NCBI GenBank assembly: GCA_013374015.1
Contig: BLLL01000003.1
Location: 109,842 to 173,841, forward strand
Length of the DNA stretch: 64,000 nucleotides
Source: Candidatus Desulfovibrio kirbyi
GTDB taxonomy: Bacteria > Desulfobacterota > Desulfovibrionia > Desulfovibrionales > Desulfovibrionaceae
Direction: 5' to 3'
Shown here: piece by piece, positions 55,543-63,706 of the stretch
Numbering within the stretch: the stretch's first letter is position 1
Layout: each line of letters begins with the position of its first letter
Notes under the pieces: model-generated
The model's input: the letters and a program-made list of their open reading frames with translations, nothing else
The model's database searches: none
Told to the model about the DNA's origin: nothing
Program-made: the position numbers and the translations under genes

Positions 55543-56106
55543 TTATCCGGAAATTACAGGACAGAGTTCGTTTTTCTGTTTGCCGATCAGTTGCGCGACA
55601 GAGTGTTTTTGCAGGGAATCCAGAGAGTATGCCAGCAACAGTTCTTCGCGCAAAACAGCGGCGGACAGGCGCAAGACTTCGGAAATTTCACCGGTTACAA
55701 GCTCCATTGCGTGATCCAGCAAACGGCGTTCGCCAAAGGAAAGGTCTTTTGTGCGGCTGATCAGCAAAAGTTCGCGCAAGACATTTGTGACGGCATCAAT
55801 ATCAGCGCTTTTTATGCGTTCGGAGTATTCACGGAAGCGCCGATTCCAGTTCTGGCCTGTACAGATAATTTCGTTGGAGGATATTTTTAGCAAGTTGAGA
55901 ATAGTATTAGCTTTTTCTTGAGACACGAGTGGGCGCATACCGATTTTAACGGCATTTTTCACAGGCACCATAAGGGTGATGTTGTTTGCTTTAATACGGA
56001 CAATATAACATTTGCACAGGAGGTTCCCTATAATCTGATTATCAATACGTTCAATTTTACCTATCCCTTGGACAGGATAAACAACAAGCTCATTTGGCGT
56101 AAACAT
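55543..56106 (-). CDS. CarD-family transcription regulator
   Basis: 187 aa from ATG at 56106, which gives MFTPNELVVYPVQGIGKIERI, the RNA-polymerase-interacting domain shared by CarD, CdnL and TRCF. A helical C-terminal domain follows (WNRRFREYSERIKS through ELLLAYSLD). Such proteins bind the beta subunit and stabilise open promoter complexes, often at rRNA promoters. Upstream in-frame codons lack a family match. rho follows 159 bases on. Confidence 0.9.
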   Translation of the reverse strand: MFTPNELVVYPVQGIGKIERIDNQIIGNLLCKCYIVRIKANNITLMVPVKNAVKIGMRPLVSQEKANTILNLLKISSNEIICTGQNWNRRFREYSERIKSADIDAVTNVLRELLLISRTKDLSFGERRLLDHAMELVTGEISEVLRLSAAVLREELLLAYSLDSLQKHSVAQLIGKQKNELCPVISG

Positions 56107-56284
56107 GCAGTCACCATGCGCACGACACTGCGTTTTTGCAATATACGCGGCTATCAAGAATGTTGAGCTATTAAGGAAAATAAACCAGCTGTGAATAAAG
56201 TAAATATTTTTTTGTAAAAGTCCAGATAAAAATGCGAATTTTTATAGGCGACAAGCTGTTGATACAGTATTGTTTTTTCAAATA

Positions 56285-56902
56285 TCACGTGCCCGTTTTG
56301 TTGTCATTCACGGCACGCCGGGCAAAGTTCGCCGCATCGCGCACCCCTTTGTCCATAAACAGGAAAAATGTCTGAAGCGCGCGGGCAAGGGCGGCATTCA
56401 GGCGCGCGGTTTCTTCGGAATTCGCGCAGCCGAGTACCCAGTTGAGCACATCGCCCTTGTGCGGCGGGCGTCCTATTCCCATGCGCAAACGGTAAAAATC
56501 CGCTGTTCCGAGCAGTTCGGTGATGGAGTTGAGCCCATTGTGGCCGGCATTGCCACCGCCAAACTTGAAACGCAGTTCACCTGGGGGAATGTCGAGTTCG
56601 TCATGCGCCACAACCATCTGGTCAGGCATAATCTTGTGCCAGATCAGCAGGGGTTGTACACAATGGCCGCTCAGATTCATAAACGTCAATGGTTTTGCGG
56701 CAAGCCACACGCCGTTTGCCTGGGGCACGGTGATGCGCCAGAGGTGGCAGGAAAACTTCGCGCCGTTTGATTCCTGGACTGTGCCGTGTTGTTCGGCATG
56801 GCGCAACAGAGCCTCCACAAAAGCAAAACCGCTGTTGTGGCGTGTGCCGGCATAGCGTGTGCCAGGGTTGCCAAGCCCGACCAGAAGTCCGGCATAGTTC
56901 AC
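56285..56902 (-). CDS. pth: Peptidyl-tRNA hydrolase
   Basis: Frees tRNA from prematurely released peptidyl-tRNA. 205 aa from GTG at 56902, with GGAG six bases upstream; a frame extension to 56977 has no family match. Motifs: LLVGLGNPGTRYAGTRHNSGF with the catalytic His, and FKFGGGNAGHNGLNSI. The C-terminus ends DNKTGT. The 158 bases between this start and rplY hold no gene I can name. Confidence 0.95.
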   Translation of the reverse strand: MNYAGLLVGLGNPGTRYAGTRHNSGFAFVEALLRHAEQHGTVQESNGAKFSCHLWRITVPQANGVWLAAKPLTFMNLSGHCVQPLLIWHKIMPDQMVVAHDELDIPPGELRFKFGGGNAGHNGLNSITELLGTADFYRLRMGIGRPPHKGDVLNWVLGCANSEETARLNAALARALQTFFLFMDKGVRDAANFARRAVNDNKTGT

Positions 56903-57060
56903 GCGTCGCTCCGCAGGGACAGAGGCAAGCCGAGTCCGGCGCACAGCTCGGCTGCGTTTGCGGCTATAAAGCGGCAAAGGGGAAGGTGCATGGCGACGTG
57001 TGTTCGGCGCTCAGACAATCGCTCAGCAGATCGTCAAAGGTTATCCGACCGCAACGGGCG

Positions 57061-57666
57061 CTATGGGGTTTCCTGGCTTGCCTCATCCAGAATCTCTTCT
57101 TTGGATTTTGTCAGTACGCTGACAATGACAAAATGCGGTTCGCAAGCGGTGCTGACATTTGGAGGCAGTTGCAGGTCTTTTACCGCAATGCTGCTGTTTA
57201 TGTCCATCGACGACACGTCAATAGTGATGCGGCGCGGCATATCCATAGGCTTGCCGGCAAGGCGCACGCTTTCACGGTAGGTTTCCAAGATGCCGCCCAG
57301 CTTGACGCCGCGCGGTGTTCCGACAAATTCAAGCGGCACGTCAATTTTGACTTCCTTGTTCAAGTCAACGCCATAAAAATCTATATGGGTGAAGGCTTTT
57401 TTATAGGGATGGCGTTGTACCTGCCAGATCAGCGCAGGATGGATGATTTTTTGAGCATTGTCATCTATTTCAAGAGTAAATACCGTTGTATGCCCCACTG
57501 CGGCAAGAATTTTTTCCAGGGGCAGAACAGGCGCTTCAACAGGAATGTTTTTTCCGTCAGGCGAATAAAAAATACCCGGTATCAGGTTGTTTGCGCGCAA
57601 ACGACCACTGTGCCCCTTGCCGCACTGTGTGCGTTTTGTTACAGCCAACATGTGTCCCATAACCAT
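57061..57666 (-). CDS. rplY: 50S ribosomal protein L25/Ctc
   Basis: 201-residue long form with an extra C-terminal domain, as in the general-stress protein Ctc. It binds 5S rRNA. Family segments: RTQCGKGHSGRLRANNLIPGIFY, DFYGVDLNKEVKIDVPLEFVG. GGAG lies six bases before the ATG at 57666; two more in-frame Met codons follow closely. 16 bases after prs. Confidence 0.93.
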   Translation of the reverse strand: MVMGHMLAVTKRTQCGKGHSGRLRANNLIPGIFYSPDGKNIPVEAPVLPLEKILAAVGHTTVFTLEIDDNAQKIIHPALIWQVQRHPYKKAFTHIDFYGVDLNKEVKIDVPLEFVGTPRGVKLGGILETYRESVRLAGKPMDMPRRITIDVSSMDINSSIAVKDLQLPPNVSTACEPHFVIVSVLTKSKEEILDEASQETP

Positions 57667-57682
57667 GAGTTACTCCTTAACG

Positions 57683-58630
57683 TTAAACAAACAAAACACT
57701 TACCGAAGAACCGGTATGGATATTATGAATAGTTTTGCCCAAAAGACCCGCCACGGAAATAACACGCAGTTTCGGGCAACGCGTGAGCTTGTCCCCCAAG
57801 GGGATGGTGTCGGTGACAATAACCTGTGTGAGAGCCTCAGTGGCGTTAATACGGTCAACAGCGGGTCCTGAAAGCACCGCATGGGTTGAACAGGCAATAA
57901 TGCTTGATACCCCCGATTTCAGCAATACCTCCGCGCCGGCACACAGCGTCCCGGCTGTGTCTATCATATCGTCAACAATAATGGCAACGCATCCTGCCAC
58001 ATCGCCGATGACGTGCATGGCCGTGGCCTGATTTGGACGGTCACGGCGCTTGTCCACAATAGCCAGCGAGGCATTGAGACGTTTGGCATACGCCAGCGCG
58101 CGCTCAACGCCGCCCGCATCCGGGGAAACTATGACTATGTTGTCGTTACCGAAGCGGCGTAAAGGCTCAAGCATGACAGGAGCGGCAAAGATGTTGTCAA
58201 CAGGACAGTCAAAAAAACCCTGTATCTGGCCTGCGTGCAGATCAATGGTGACAACGCGTTCCGCGCCGGCCACGCTGATAAAGTCGGCAACCAGCTTTGC
58301 GCTGATCGGCGCGCGTGGATTGACCTTGCGATCCTGCCTGGCATACCCGTAGTAGGGAATAACCGCTGTAATGCGTCCTGCGCTGGCGCGTTTCAGGGCA
58401 TCCAGCATCAAACACAGTTGCACAAGATTGTGATTGATGGCGGGCGGGCAGACGGATTGCACAACAAAAACATCATCCCCGCGCACATTGTCGCTGATTT
58501 CAACACGCAACTCGCCGTCACTGAACGTGGTGGTCAGCGTGGGGGTGAGCTGACACCCCAGATGATCGCAAATAGCCCTAGCGATATCCGGATTTGAAGA
58601 ACCGGTGACTATTTTCATGTCGCCGAACAT
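57683..58630 (-). CDS. prs: Ribose-phosphate pyrophosphokinase
   Basis: Makes PRPP from ribose 5-phosphate and ATP. 315 aa from ATG at 58630; a second Met four codons later could also start. Motifs: FSDGELRVEISDNVRG, PYYGYARQDRK, the catalytic VDNIFAAPV region and the PRPP loop IVDDMIDTAGT. It follows tRNA-Gln by 11 bases, so the tRNA is probably processed from the same transcript. Confidence 0.96.
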   Translation of the reverse strand: MFGDMKIVTGSSNPDIARAICDHLGCQLTPTLTTTFSDGELRVEISDNVRGDDVFVVQSVCPPAINHNLVQLCLMLDALKRASAGRITAVIPYYGYARQDRKVNPRAPISAKLVADFISVAGAERVVTIDLHAGQIQGFFDCPVDNIFAAPVMLEPLRRFGNDNIVIVSPDAGGVERALAYAKRLNASLAIVDKRRDRPNQATAMHVIGDVAGCVAIIVDDMIDTAGTLCAGAEVLLKSGVSSIIACSTHAVLSGPAVDRINATEALTQVIVTDTIPLGDKLTRCPKLRVISVAGLLGKTIHNIHTGSSVSVLFV

Positions 58631-58641
58631 ATGACGCCCTT

Positions 58642-58716
58642 TGGCTGGGATGGAAGGATTTGAACCTTCGGATGACGGAATCAAAACCCGTTGCCTTACC
58701 CCTTGGCTACATCCCA
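58642..58716 (-). tRNA. tRNA-Gln (TTG)
   Basis: A 75-base tRNA on the minus strand. Acceptor TGGGATG with CATCCCA, discriminator G, encoded CCA at 58642-58644. Anticodon stem ACGGG/TCCGT around TTTTGAT gives TTG, read as CAA and CAG. It sits between ispE and prs, a placement known from many proteobacteria, and lacks an evident own promoter. Confidence 0.95.
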
Positions 58717-58722
58717 GTAGTT

Positions 58723-58739
58723 TGCGGTCTGAAACCGCA
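58723..58739 (-). other. Small hairpin between ispE and tRNA-Gln
   Basis: TGCGGT, five bases, ACCGCA. With no T-run it is more likely a processing site or a simple spacer hairpin than a terminator. Confidence 0.3.
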
Positions 58740-58761
58740 CTTTCACGGACAACGCCCGCGT

Positions 58762-59625
58762 TTACAACCGTAGCAGAAATACGCGCAATCCGCGTTTTCG
58801 CAATGCGATAGCGGCAGTCTTCGCCAAATGGTCATCCTCCGGCCCGAACAGCCCTGCCACTGCGGAGCCGCTCCCGCTCATACAGGCGATCAACGCCCCC
58901 TGCCGCAAAAACTGTGCTTTGAAACGCGCCAGCAGCGGGTATCGCTGGAAGACAACCGCTTCAAGATCATTGTTCCCTGATATATCGGAGCAAATATTTT
59001 TACTAACCCTGTGTGATTGTATTGTCAAGTCACTTTCAGCGCCGCGCGGCAGGCCCATCGCGTCAAACGCCGCGTATGCCCACGCGGTGCTGACATGAAG
59101 AGCAGGACAGGCCAGCACAAGGCGGAACCCGGCAAAAATATCCGCGACCGGCGTAAGCGTCTCGCCGATTCCCCGTACTCTGCACGGTGATTTTTGTAAA
59201 AAAAAAGGCGTGTCCGTGCCGACAGCCAGCGCGGCCCCGGCAAGCGCGTCCTGATCAAGTACGGCATCTCCGCGTTGTCCTGTTCTGTTAAGCCACAGCA
59301 GCAAGGCGGCGGCATCGCTGCTGCCGCCGCCAAGGCCGGCACCGGACGGAATGCCCTTGCGCAGCACAACGTCAATGCCGGGGGCGGATCCCGTCGCGTT
59401 CACAAAGGCCATGTACGCCTTTGTCAGCGTATTGTTTTTTGGATCAATGTCCGGCGCGTTACAATGAACGGCGATGCCCTGCCCTGCTGCGGGCGTGATC
59501 AGCAGGTGGTCGCACGGATGCTCAAGAGGATAAAACAATGAATCAATCTCGTGGTAGCCGTCTGCCAGGAGGCCTGTAACGCGCAGCCCCAGATTGACCT
59601 TGCAGCCGGCCTGTACGGCGTTCAT
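58762..59625 (-). CDS. ispE: 4-diphosphocytidyl-2-C-methyl-D-erythritol kinase
   Basis: GHMP kinase of the non-mevalonate route. 287 aa. The ATP loop is PSGAGLGGGSSDAAALL. The N-terminus has CKVNLGLRVTGLLADGYHEI and the late CMSGSGSAVAGLF loop is present. Overlaps the LonB-type gene by four bases (ATGA). Confidence 0.95.
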   Translation of the reverse strand: MNAVQAGCKVNLGLRVTGLLADGYHEIDSLFYPLEHPCDHLLITPAAGQGIAVHCNAPDIDPKNNTLTKAYMAFVNATGSAPGIDVVLRKGIPSGAGLGGGSSDAAALLLWLNRTGQRGDAVLDQDALAGAALAVGTDTPFFLQKSPCRVRGIGETLTPVADIFAGFRLVLACPALHVSTAWAYAAFDAMGLPRGAESDLTIQSHRVSKNICSDISGNNDLEAVVFQRYPLLARFKAQFLRQGALIACMSGSGSAVAGLFGPEDDHLAKTAAIALRKRGLRVFLLRL

Positions 59626-62060
59626 GCGGTGTTTTTGCCGCGCCGCCCGGCAAAGGCGTTTTTGGCGAACTTGCCAAGCTGTTCCAAGTGCTTGTTTACA
59701 AGATCATAAAGGCTGCCACGGGTAAATGTGCCGTTTTTGCGCGCCTGTCCGGCGGGCAGCCCCGTAAGCAGAGTGAGGGCCTGCTCAATGCGCCGCACAG
59801 GATAAATGTGAAACATATTTTTATCCACAGCCTCAAGCACAGAGGTTTCCAGCATGAGCTGCTCCACATTGTCATGGGGAATGATAACGCCCTGGGTTCC
59901 TGTGAGGCCGCGTCGCGCGCAGACTTTAAAGAATCCTTCAATCTTGCGCGTTACGCCGCCAACCGCCATAATCTGCCCCGCATGGCCCACAGCTCCTGTA
60001 AAGGCCAGGTCCAGACGCACAGGCACGTTGGCCAATGCGGAAAGCAGCGCTGCCAGTTCCGCGCCGGAAGCGGAATCTCCCTCAATCCCCGCGTAGCTTT
60101 GTTCAAAATACAAGGAACCTGAGAGTATCAGCGGCTTGTCACGGGCAAAAAGACCTGTAAGATAGCTTTTCAGGATCATCATGGCTTTTGTATGGATGGG
60201 ACCGCCCAGCTCCGCTTCGCGTTCAAGATCAATAATGCCCTCGTGCCCCACGCCCACGGTGCAGGATATGCGGTGCGGCAGGCCAAACTCAAAATCTCCG
60301 TGCCATGTGACGGACAGACCGTTCACCTGACCAATGGCAGAGCCTGATGTGTCCAGTTTGATCAGTTTCCGGTCGTATTCCTCCATAAAAATTTCTTCCA
60401 CCAGATTGGCGCGGTAGGTGCGCGCTCCGTAGGCTTCTTCAAGAATAGCCGCGCTGACCGGAGAAGCGTGATTTTCTTTTGCAAGGGCGTTTGCCTCAAT
60501 CATCAGCTCCCGTAAAAGCGGAAATTTGAGCGAAAGACAGCGTTGGTCCTCACAGAGATGCGACCCCAGATCAATGAGCCATGCCAGCGCTGTCCGGTCA
60601 AAGGGAAGAAGGTCAGCCTCGGAAACCATACGCGCAATGTGCGACAGATACCGGCGTATGTTTTGCGCTGTGCGCTCGGCAACCTCCGACATGTGCGCTT
60701 TGATTTTAAAAAGTTTTGCGAATCTGTCGTCATTGAGCAGCAGGCTTTCGTAAATTTCCTCCCTTCCTATAAGCAACACTTTAAGATTGAGCGGCAGGGG
60801 ATCCGGAGTGATGCCCTTTGTGCGGTTGGTGGTGTCCGCTGTGTCGTCGATGTCTTCGATACGCGCATTGTTTGAGCGCAGGGCGCGCAACAGACCTTCC
60901 CAGGCGTTTGGATTCTGCAGCAGATCTTCAATATGCAGCACCAGAAAACCGCCGTTGGCCTTATGAATGCTTCCGGCCTTGATAAGGGTAAAGTCCGTGA
61001 TCAGCGCCCCCATTTCGGATTTGCGTTCAACACAGCCGAGCAAATTCACCGCTGTGGGGTAATCTTCCACAACAATGGGCGCGCCGCGCAGTTCGCTGTT
61101 GTCGACAAAAAGATTCACTTCATAGCGACAGAAAGCAGTTTCGCGAACTTGGGGCAGCTCAGCATTCTGATGTGTCTGCATGGATTCGCGGGGCAAAAAG
61201 GCTTCGGTATTTTTCAAAATATCATTGTACAGATCAGAAAAATATTCCTTGAGGCCTTTTGTAGGAGAGGATTTTGCAATGCGGGCGCACACCGGCGTGA
61301 GCAGCGTGTCGAGCACCTGCTTCATAAGCTGCTGCACAAGCCCGCGTTCGTTGTTATGAAACGATTCCTCGGCCTTGTTGAATTGGCGCATGAAACCGGC
61401 CATATCCTGAACCAGACTGTCCCCCTGCCGCTTGAGATCAAGGCGCACGGCGTTGTCAAGACGATCAAATTCGTCTTCGCTAAGCCGTTTGCCCTTTATC
61501 AGGGGATAGAGCGTCAGCGCTCCGTTTTCATCCATATCCAGAGCAAAGCCCTGATGCACGGCAACGGAATTCATTTTACGCAACAGCACCATGCGTACGT
61601 TCTGGAATTGGTTCACCAGCTTTGCGCGTTGTCTGACAAAGGATACCGCCTCAAAACGCCGCGCCAGTTCGTCGGCGATATTTTCCAACGCGTCCTTCAT
61701 GGCCTTTTTGAACTTTTTCCCTTGACCGGCCGGCAGAGTGAGCAGGACAGGCTGATCGGGATTGGTGAAGTTGTGCACATACAGGACGTCAGGCGGTGTG
61801 CGCGCCTTACGGGCATGAGGGCGCAGGCAGGACAGCAGTATGTAGGCGCGTCCCAGATCAGGCGCGCCGGAGAGATAAACATTATAGCCGACAGTGTTGA
61901 TCTGTAAGGCCAGATTCAGGGCGCGCATCATGCGCGGCTGAAAATGATGATGGTGTCCATTGTCCGGAAACGGGATTTCACGGCTGTCATTGACAGCAAT
62001 CCGCATCGGGTCAAAGATGGTGTGCAGGCGCGCCGTGGGCAGTGGAGAAAAAATTGCCAT
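59622..62060 (-). CDS. LonB-like ATP-dependent protease, AAA plus S16 domain
   Basis: 812 aa of the Lon-type family without the LonA N-domain. The proteolytic dyad is Ser663 in EGDSASGAE and Lys706 in GGVTRKIEG; the spacing of 43 matches LonA. The ATPase part has a large helical insertion and an altered Walker A (SGAPDLGRAYILL, without the usual Gly-Lys-Ser/Thr). A Walker B-like NGGFLVLHIEDLL follows. ATP use is thus uncertain, though this family often departs from consensus. It lies 16 bases after hemC. Confidence 0.88.
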   Translation of the reverse strand: MAIFSPLPTARLHTIFDPMRIAVNDSREIPFPDNGHHHHFQPRMMRALNLALQINTVGYNVYLSGAPDLGRAYILLSCLRPHARKARTPPDVLYVHNFTNPDQPVLLTLPAGQGKKFKKAMKDALENIADELARRFEAVSFVRQRAKLVNQFQNVRMVLLRKMNSVAVHQGFALDMDENGALTLYPLIKGKRLSEDEFDRLDNAVRLDLKRQGDSLVQDMAGFMRQFNKAEESFHNNERGLVQQLMKQVLDTLLTPVCARIAKSSPTKGLKEYFSDLYNDILKNTEAFLPRESMQTHQNAELPQVRETAFCRYEVNLFVDNSELRGAPIVVEDYPTAVNLLGCVERKSEMGALITDFTLIKAGSIHKANGGFLVLHIEDLLQNPNAWEGLLRALRSNNARIEDIDDTADTTNRTKGITPDPLPLNLKVLLIGREEIYESLLLNDDRFAKLFKIKAHMSEVAERTAQNIRRYLSHIARMVSEADLLPFDRTALAWLIDLGSHLCEDQRCLSLKFPLLRELMIEANALAKENHASPVSAAILEEAYGARTYRANLVEEIFMEEYDRKLIKLDTSGSAIGQVNGLSVTWHGDFEFGLPHRISCTVGVGHEGIIDLEREAELGGPIHTKAMMILKSYLTGLFARDKPLILSGSLYFEQSYAGIEGDSASGAELAALLSALANVPVRLDLAFTGAVGHAGQIMAVGGVTRKIEGFFKVCARRGLTGTQGVIIPHDNVEQLMLETSVLEAVDKNMFHIYPVRRIEQALTLLTGLPAGQARKNGTFTRGSLYDLVNKHLEQLGKFAKNAFAGRRGKNTA

Positions 62061-62076
62061 ATTGTGTATATCGTTG

Positions 62077-63009
62077 TTATTGTTGCGGATAAATTTTTTT
62101 CAAAAGAGCGCGGCCACCCATATCCAGCAGGGTTTCCGCCAGACGAAATCCCGTTTCTGCCGCATGGGACGCCGGGCCGATGAGGCGTTCACGCAGCACA
62201 ACACTGCCGTCCATCCCTGCAAGCAGGCCGTCAATGAGCAGGCCGTCCTGCCCGCACAAACGCGCATGGACGGCAATGGGCGCCTGGCATCCGCCCTCAA
62301 GAGCGGCCAGAAAGGCGCGTTCGGCCTCAACGCAGACACGCGTTGGCGCATCGTCAAGGGCAAGGAGGATTTCGCGAAGCGCGGAATCCTCCTTGCGACA
62401 TTCAATGCCCAATGCTCCCTGTCCTGCCGCCGGCAGAAAATGCTCCGGGTCAAGGCGACAGATATGTGGGGCGGAAAGGCGTAATCTTTTGATTCCTGCA
62501 GAGGCCAGGACAATGGCATCGTATTTGTTATCGCGCAGTTTGCGCAACCGCGTGTCCACATTGCCCCGCAGGTCCGCGATGCGCAGATCGGGTCTTTGTG
62601 CCAGCAACTGCGCCTGACGCCGCAAGCTGCTTGTGCCGACACGGGCGTTTTGCGGCAGTTCGTGTATGGCGCGGTAGTCAACAGACAGCAGGCAGTCGGC
62701 GCATTCTTCGCGGGCGGGTATACAGGCCAGCGTCAGGCCGTCCGGCAAATCTGTGGGAACATCCTTGATACTGTGCACCGCCAGATCAGCCTTGCCGCGT
62801 AAAAGAGCCTCCTCAATTTCTTTTACAAACACCCCTTTTCCGCCAATGCGTGAAAGAGGCGCGTCCAGAATGACATCGCCTGTTGTTTTTATCATGTTGA
62901 GGGAGATGTCTTTGTCCGGACACAGTTGTTGCAGACGGCTTTTTATGTGCTCGGCCTGCCAGATCGCCAGACGGCTGCCGCGAGTGGCAATGGTAAGAGA
63001 TTTTGACAT
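62077..63009 (-). CDS. hemC: Porphobilinogen deaminase (hydroxymethylbilane synthase)
   Basis: Assembles the linear tetrapyrrole for haem, sirohaem and cobalamin. 310 aa. N-terminus LTIATRGSRLAIWQAEHIK, then HSIKDVPTDLPDGL, and Cys in EGGCQAPIAV that carries the dipyrromethane cofactor. The fmdB-like gene lies 27 bases upstream. Confidence 0.96.
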   Translation of the reverse strand: MSKSLTIATRGSRLAIWQAEHIKSRLQQLCPDKDISLNMIKTTGDVILDAPLSRIGGKGVFVKEIEEALLRGKADLAVHSIKDVPTDLPDGLTLACIPAREECADCLLSVDYRAIHELPQNARVGTSSLRRQAQLLAQRPDLRIADLRGNVDTRLRKLRDNKYDAIVLASAGIKRLRLSAPHICRLDPEHFLPAAGQGALGIECRKEDSALREILLALDDAPTRVCVEAERAFLAALEGGCQAPIAVHARLCGQDGLLIDGLLAGMDGSVVLRERLIGPASHAAETGFRLAETLLDMGGRALLKKIYPQQ

Positions 63010-63036
63010 AACGATTTGAGATTCCTGCCGCGCCTG

Positions 63037-63273
63037 TCAGTGACCACAGCTTGCGCAGTTGCCGCCGGCGCAGCCGACACAGGAACCGCCTGGCGAGGAA
63101 GGCGGCGTATATGCGTCTTCGCCGCCGGACTTTCCCGAGGAATGCGAACACAGCGACATGAGTTTTCGTGTTTTTGCGGATCCGCAGGCAGGACAAGGCG
63201 GAGCGGCAGTGTCGAAAATGAGTTCTTCAAATTCCTGTCCGCATTTTGTGCAAATGTATTCAAAAATCGGCAT
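63037..63273 (-). CDS. FmdB-type zinc ribbon protein
   Basis: 78 aa. The N-terminus MPIFEYICTKCGQEFEELI and a second pair CPAC form the FmdB zinc ribbon, seen in putative regulatory proteins. A Ser/Gly-rich middle leads to a cysteine-rich tail (GGSCVGCAGGNCASCGH), found in several anaerobes. The function is not known. It begins the minus-strand hemC group; the region upstream (63274-63562, 289 bases) is the divergent control region. Confidence 0.88.
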   Translation of the reverse strand: MPIFEYICTKCGQEFEELIFDTAAPPCPACGSAKTRKLMSLCSHSSGKSGGEDAYTPPSSPGGSCVGCAGGNCASCGH

Positions 63274-63403
63274 AGTTGTTCCTCATCTGACCGGTTAAGC
63301 CTATTTTGTAAACAGTGCCTTGCGCAACGCAACCTGAAGCGCCGCCAGCACGTTTGCGCTGTTGCCCGATTTGGGATACTGACAAGGTATGTTATGCTAA
63401 AAG

Positions 63404-63426
63404 AGCGCCGCTGACAAGCCGGCGCT
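63404..63426. terminator. Stem-loop in the divergent gap
   Basis: AGCGCCG, nine bases, CGGCGCT, with T-rich bases on both sides. No gene precedes it on the plus strand and it is upstream of the minus gene, so it may be a leader structure or an old terminator. Confidence 0.35.
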
Positions 63427-63464
63427 TTATATTTTCAGTTTTCCTGAAATATTGCCCAAAATTC

Positions 63465-63493
63465 TTGACATGTTTTGCCGATAGTATTATTTA
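63465..63493 (+). promoter_or_regulatory. Promoter of the surface-protein gene
   Basis: A perfect TTGACA, 17 bases, then TATTTA (an overlapping TATTAT sits at 14 bases). An inverted repeat (TTAAGAA, four A, TTCTTAA; 63491-63508) overlaps the -10 and the start of transcription, as an operator would. Confidence 0.6.
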
Positions 63494-63706
63494 AGAAAAA
63501 ATTCTTAATTCTTAAAGTGATGGGCTGAAGGTTTTTTTACTTAACCACTAGGAAGGTATGTTATGACACGTTCTGAAAAAATTTCCGGATGTTCACCTTT
63601 GACGAGGCAAATTCTGCCTGAATCCGAACAGATTCGGCATGACTCTTGCCCTCCTCTTTTTCTAGCTGTTTTACGGAGCAAGGTTGCTTGTCATAAAGGA
63701 GCTGTC

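Noticed and set aside
56903..57060. Short open frames between rplY and pth, one ending in a GTGA overlap with the pth start
   Set aside because: About 45 codons with no recognisable motif and no good ribosome site; coding cannot be supported.
56767..57732. Plus-strand open frame of 321 codons across pth and rplY
   Set aside because: It crosses two well-supported minus genes and the gap between them, and shows no domain.
60933..61907. Plus-strand open frame of 324 codons
   Set aside because: It is antisense to the LonB-like gene, whose motifs are clear; the frame follows from the codon bias of the real gene.
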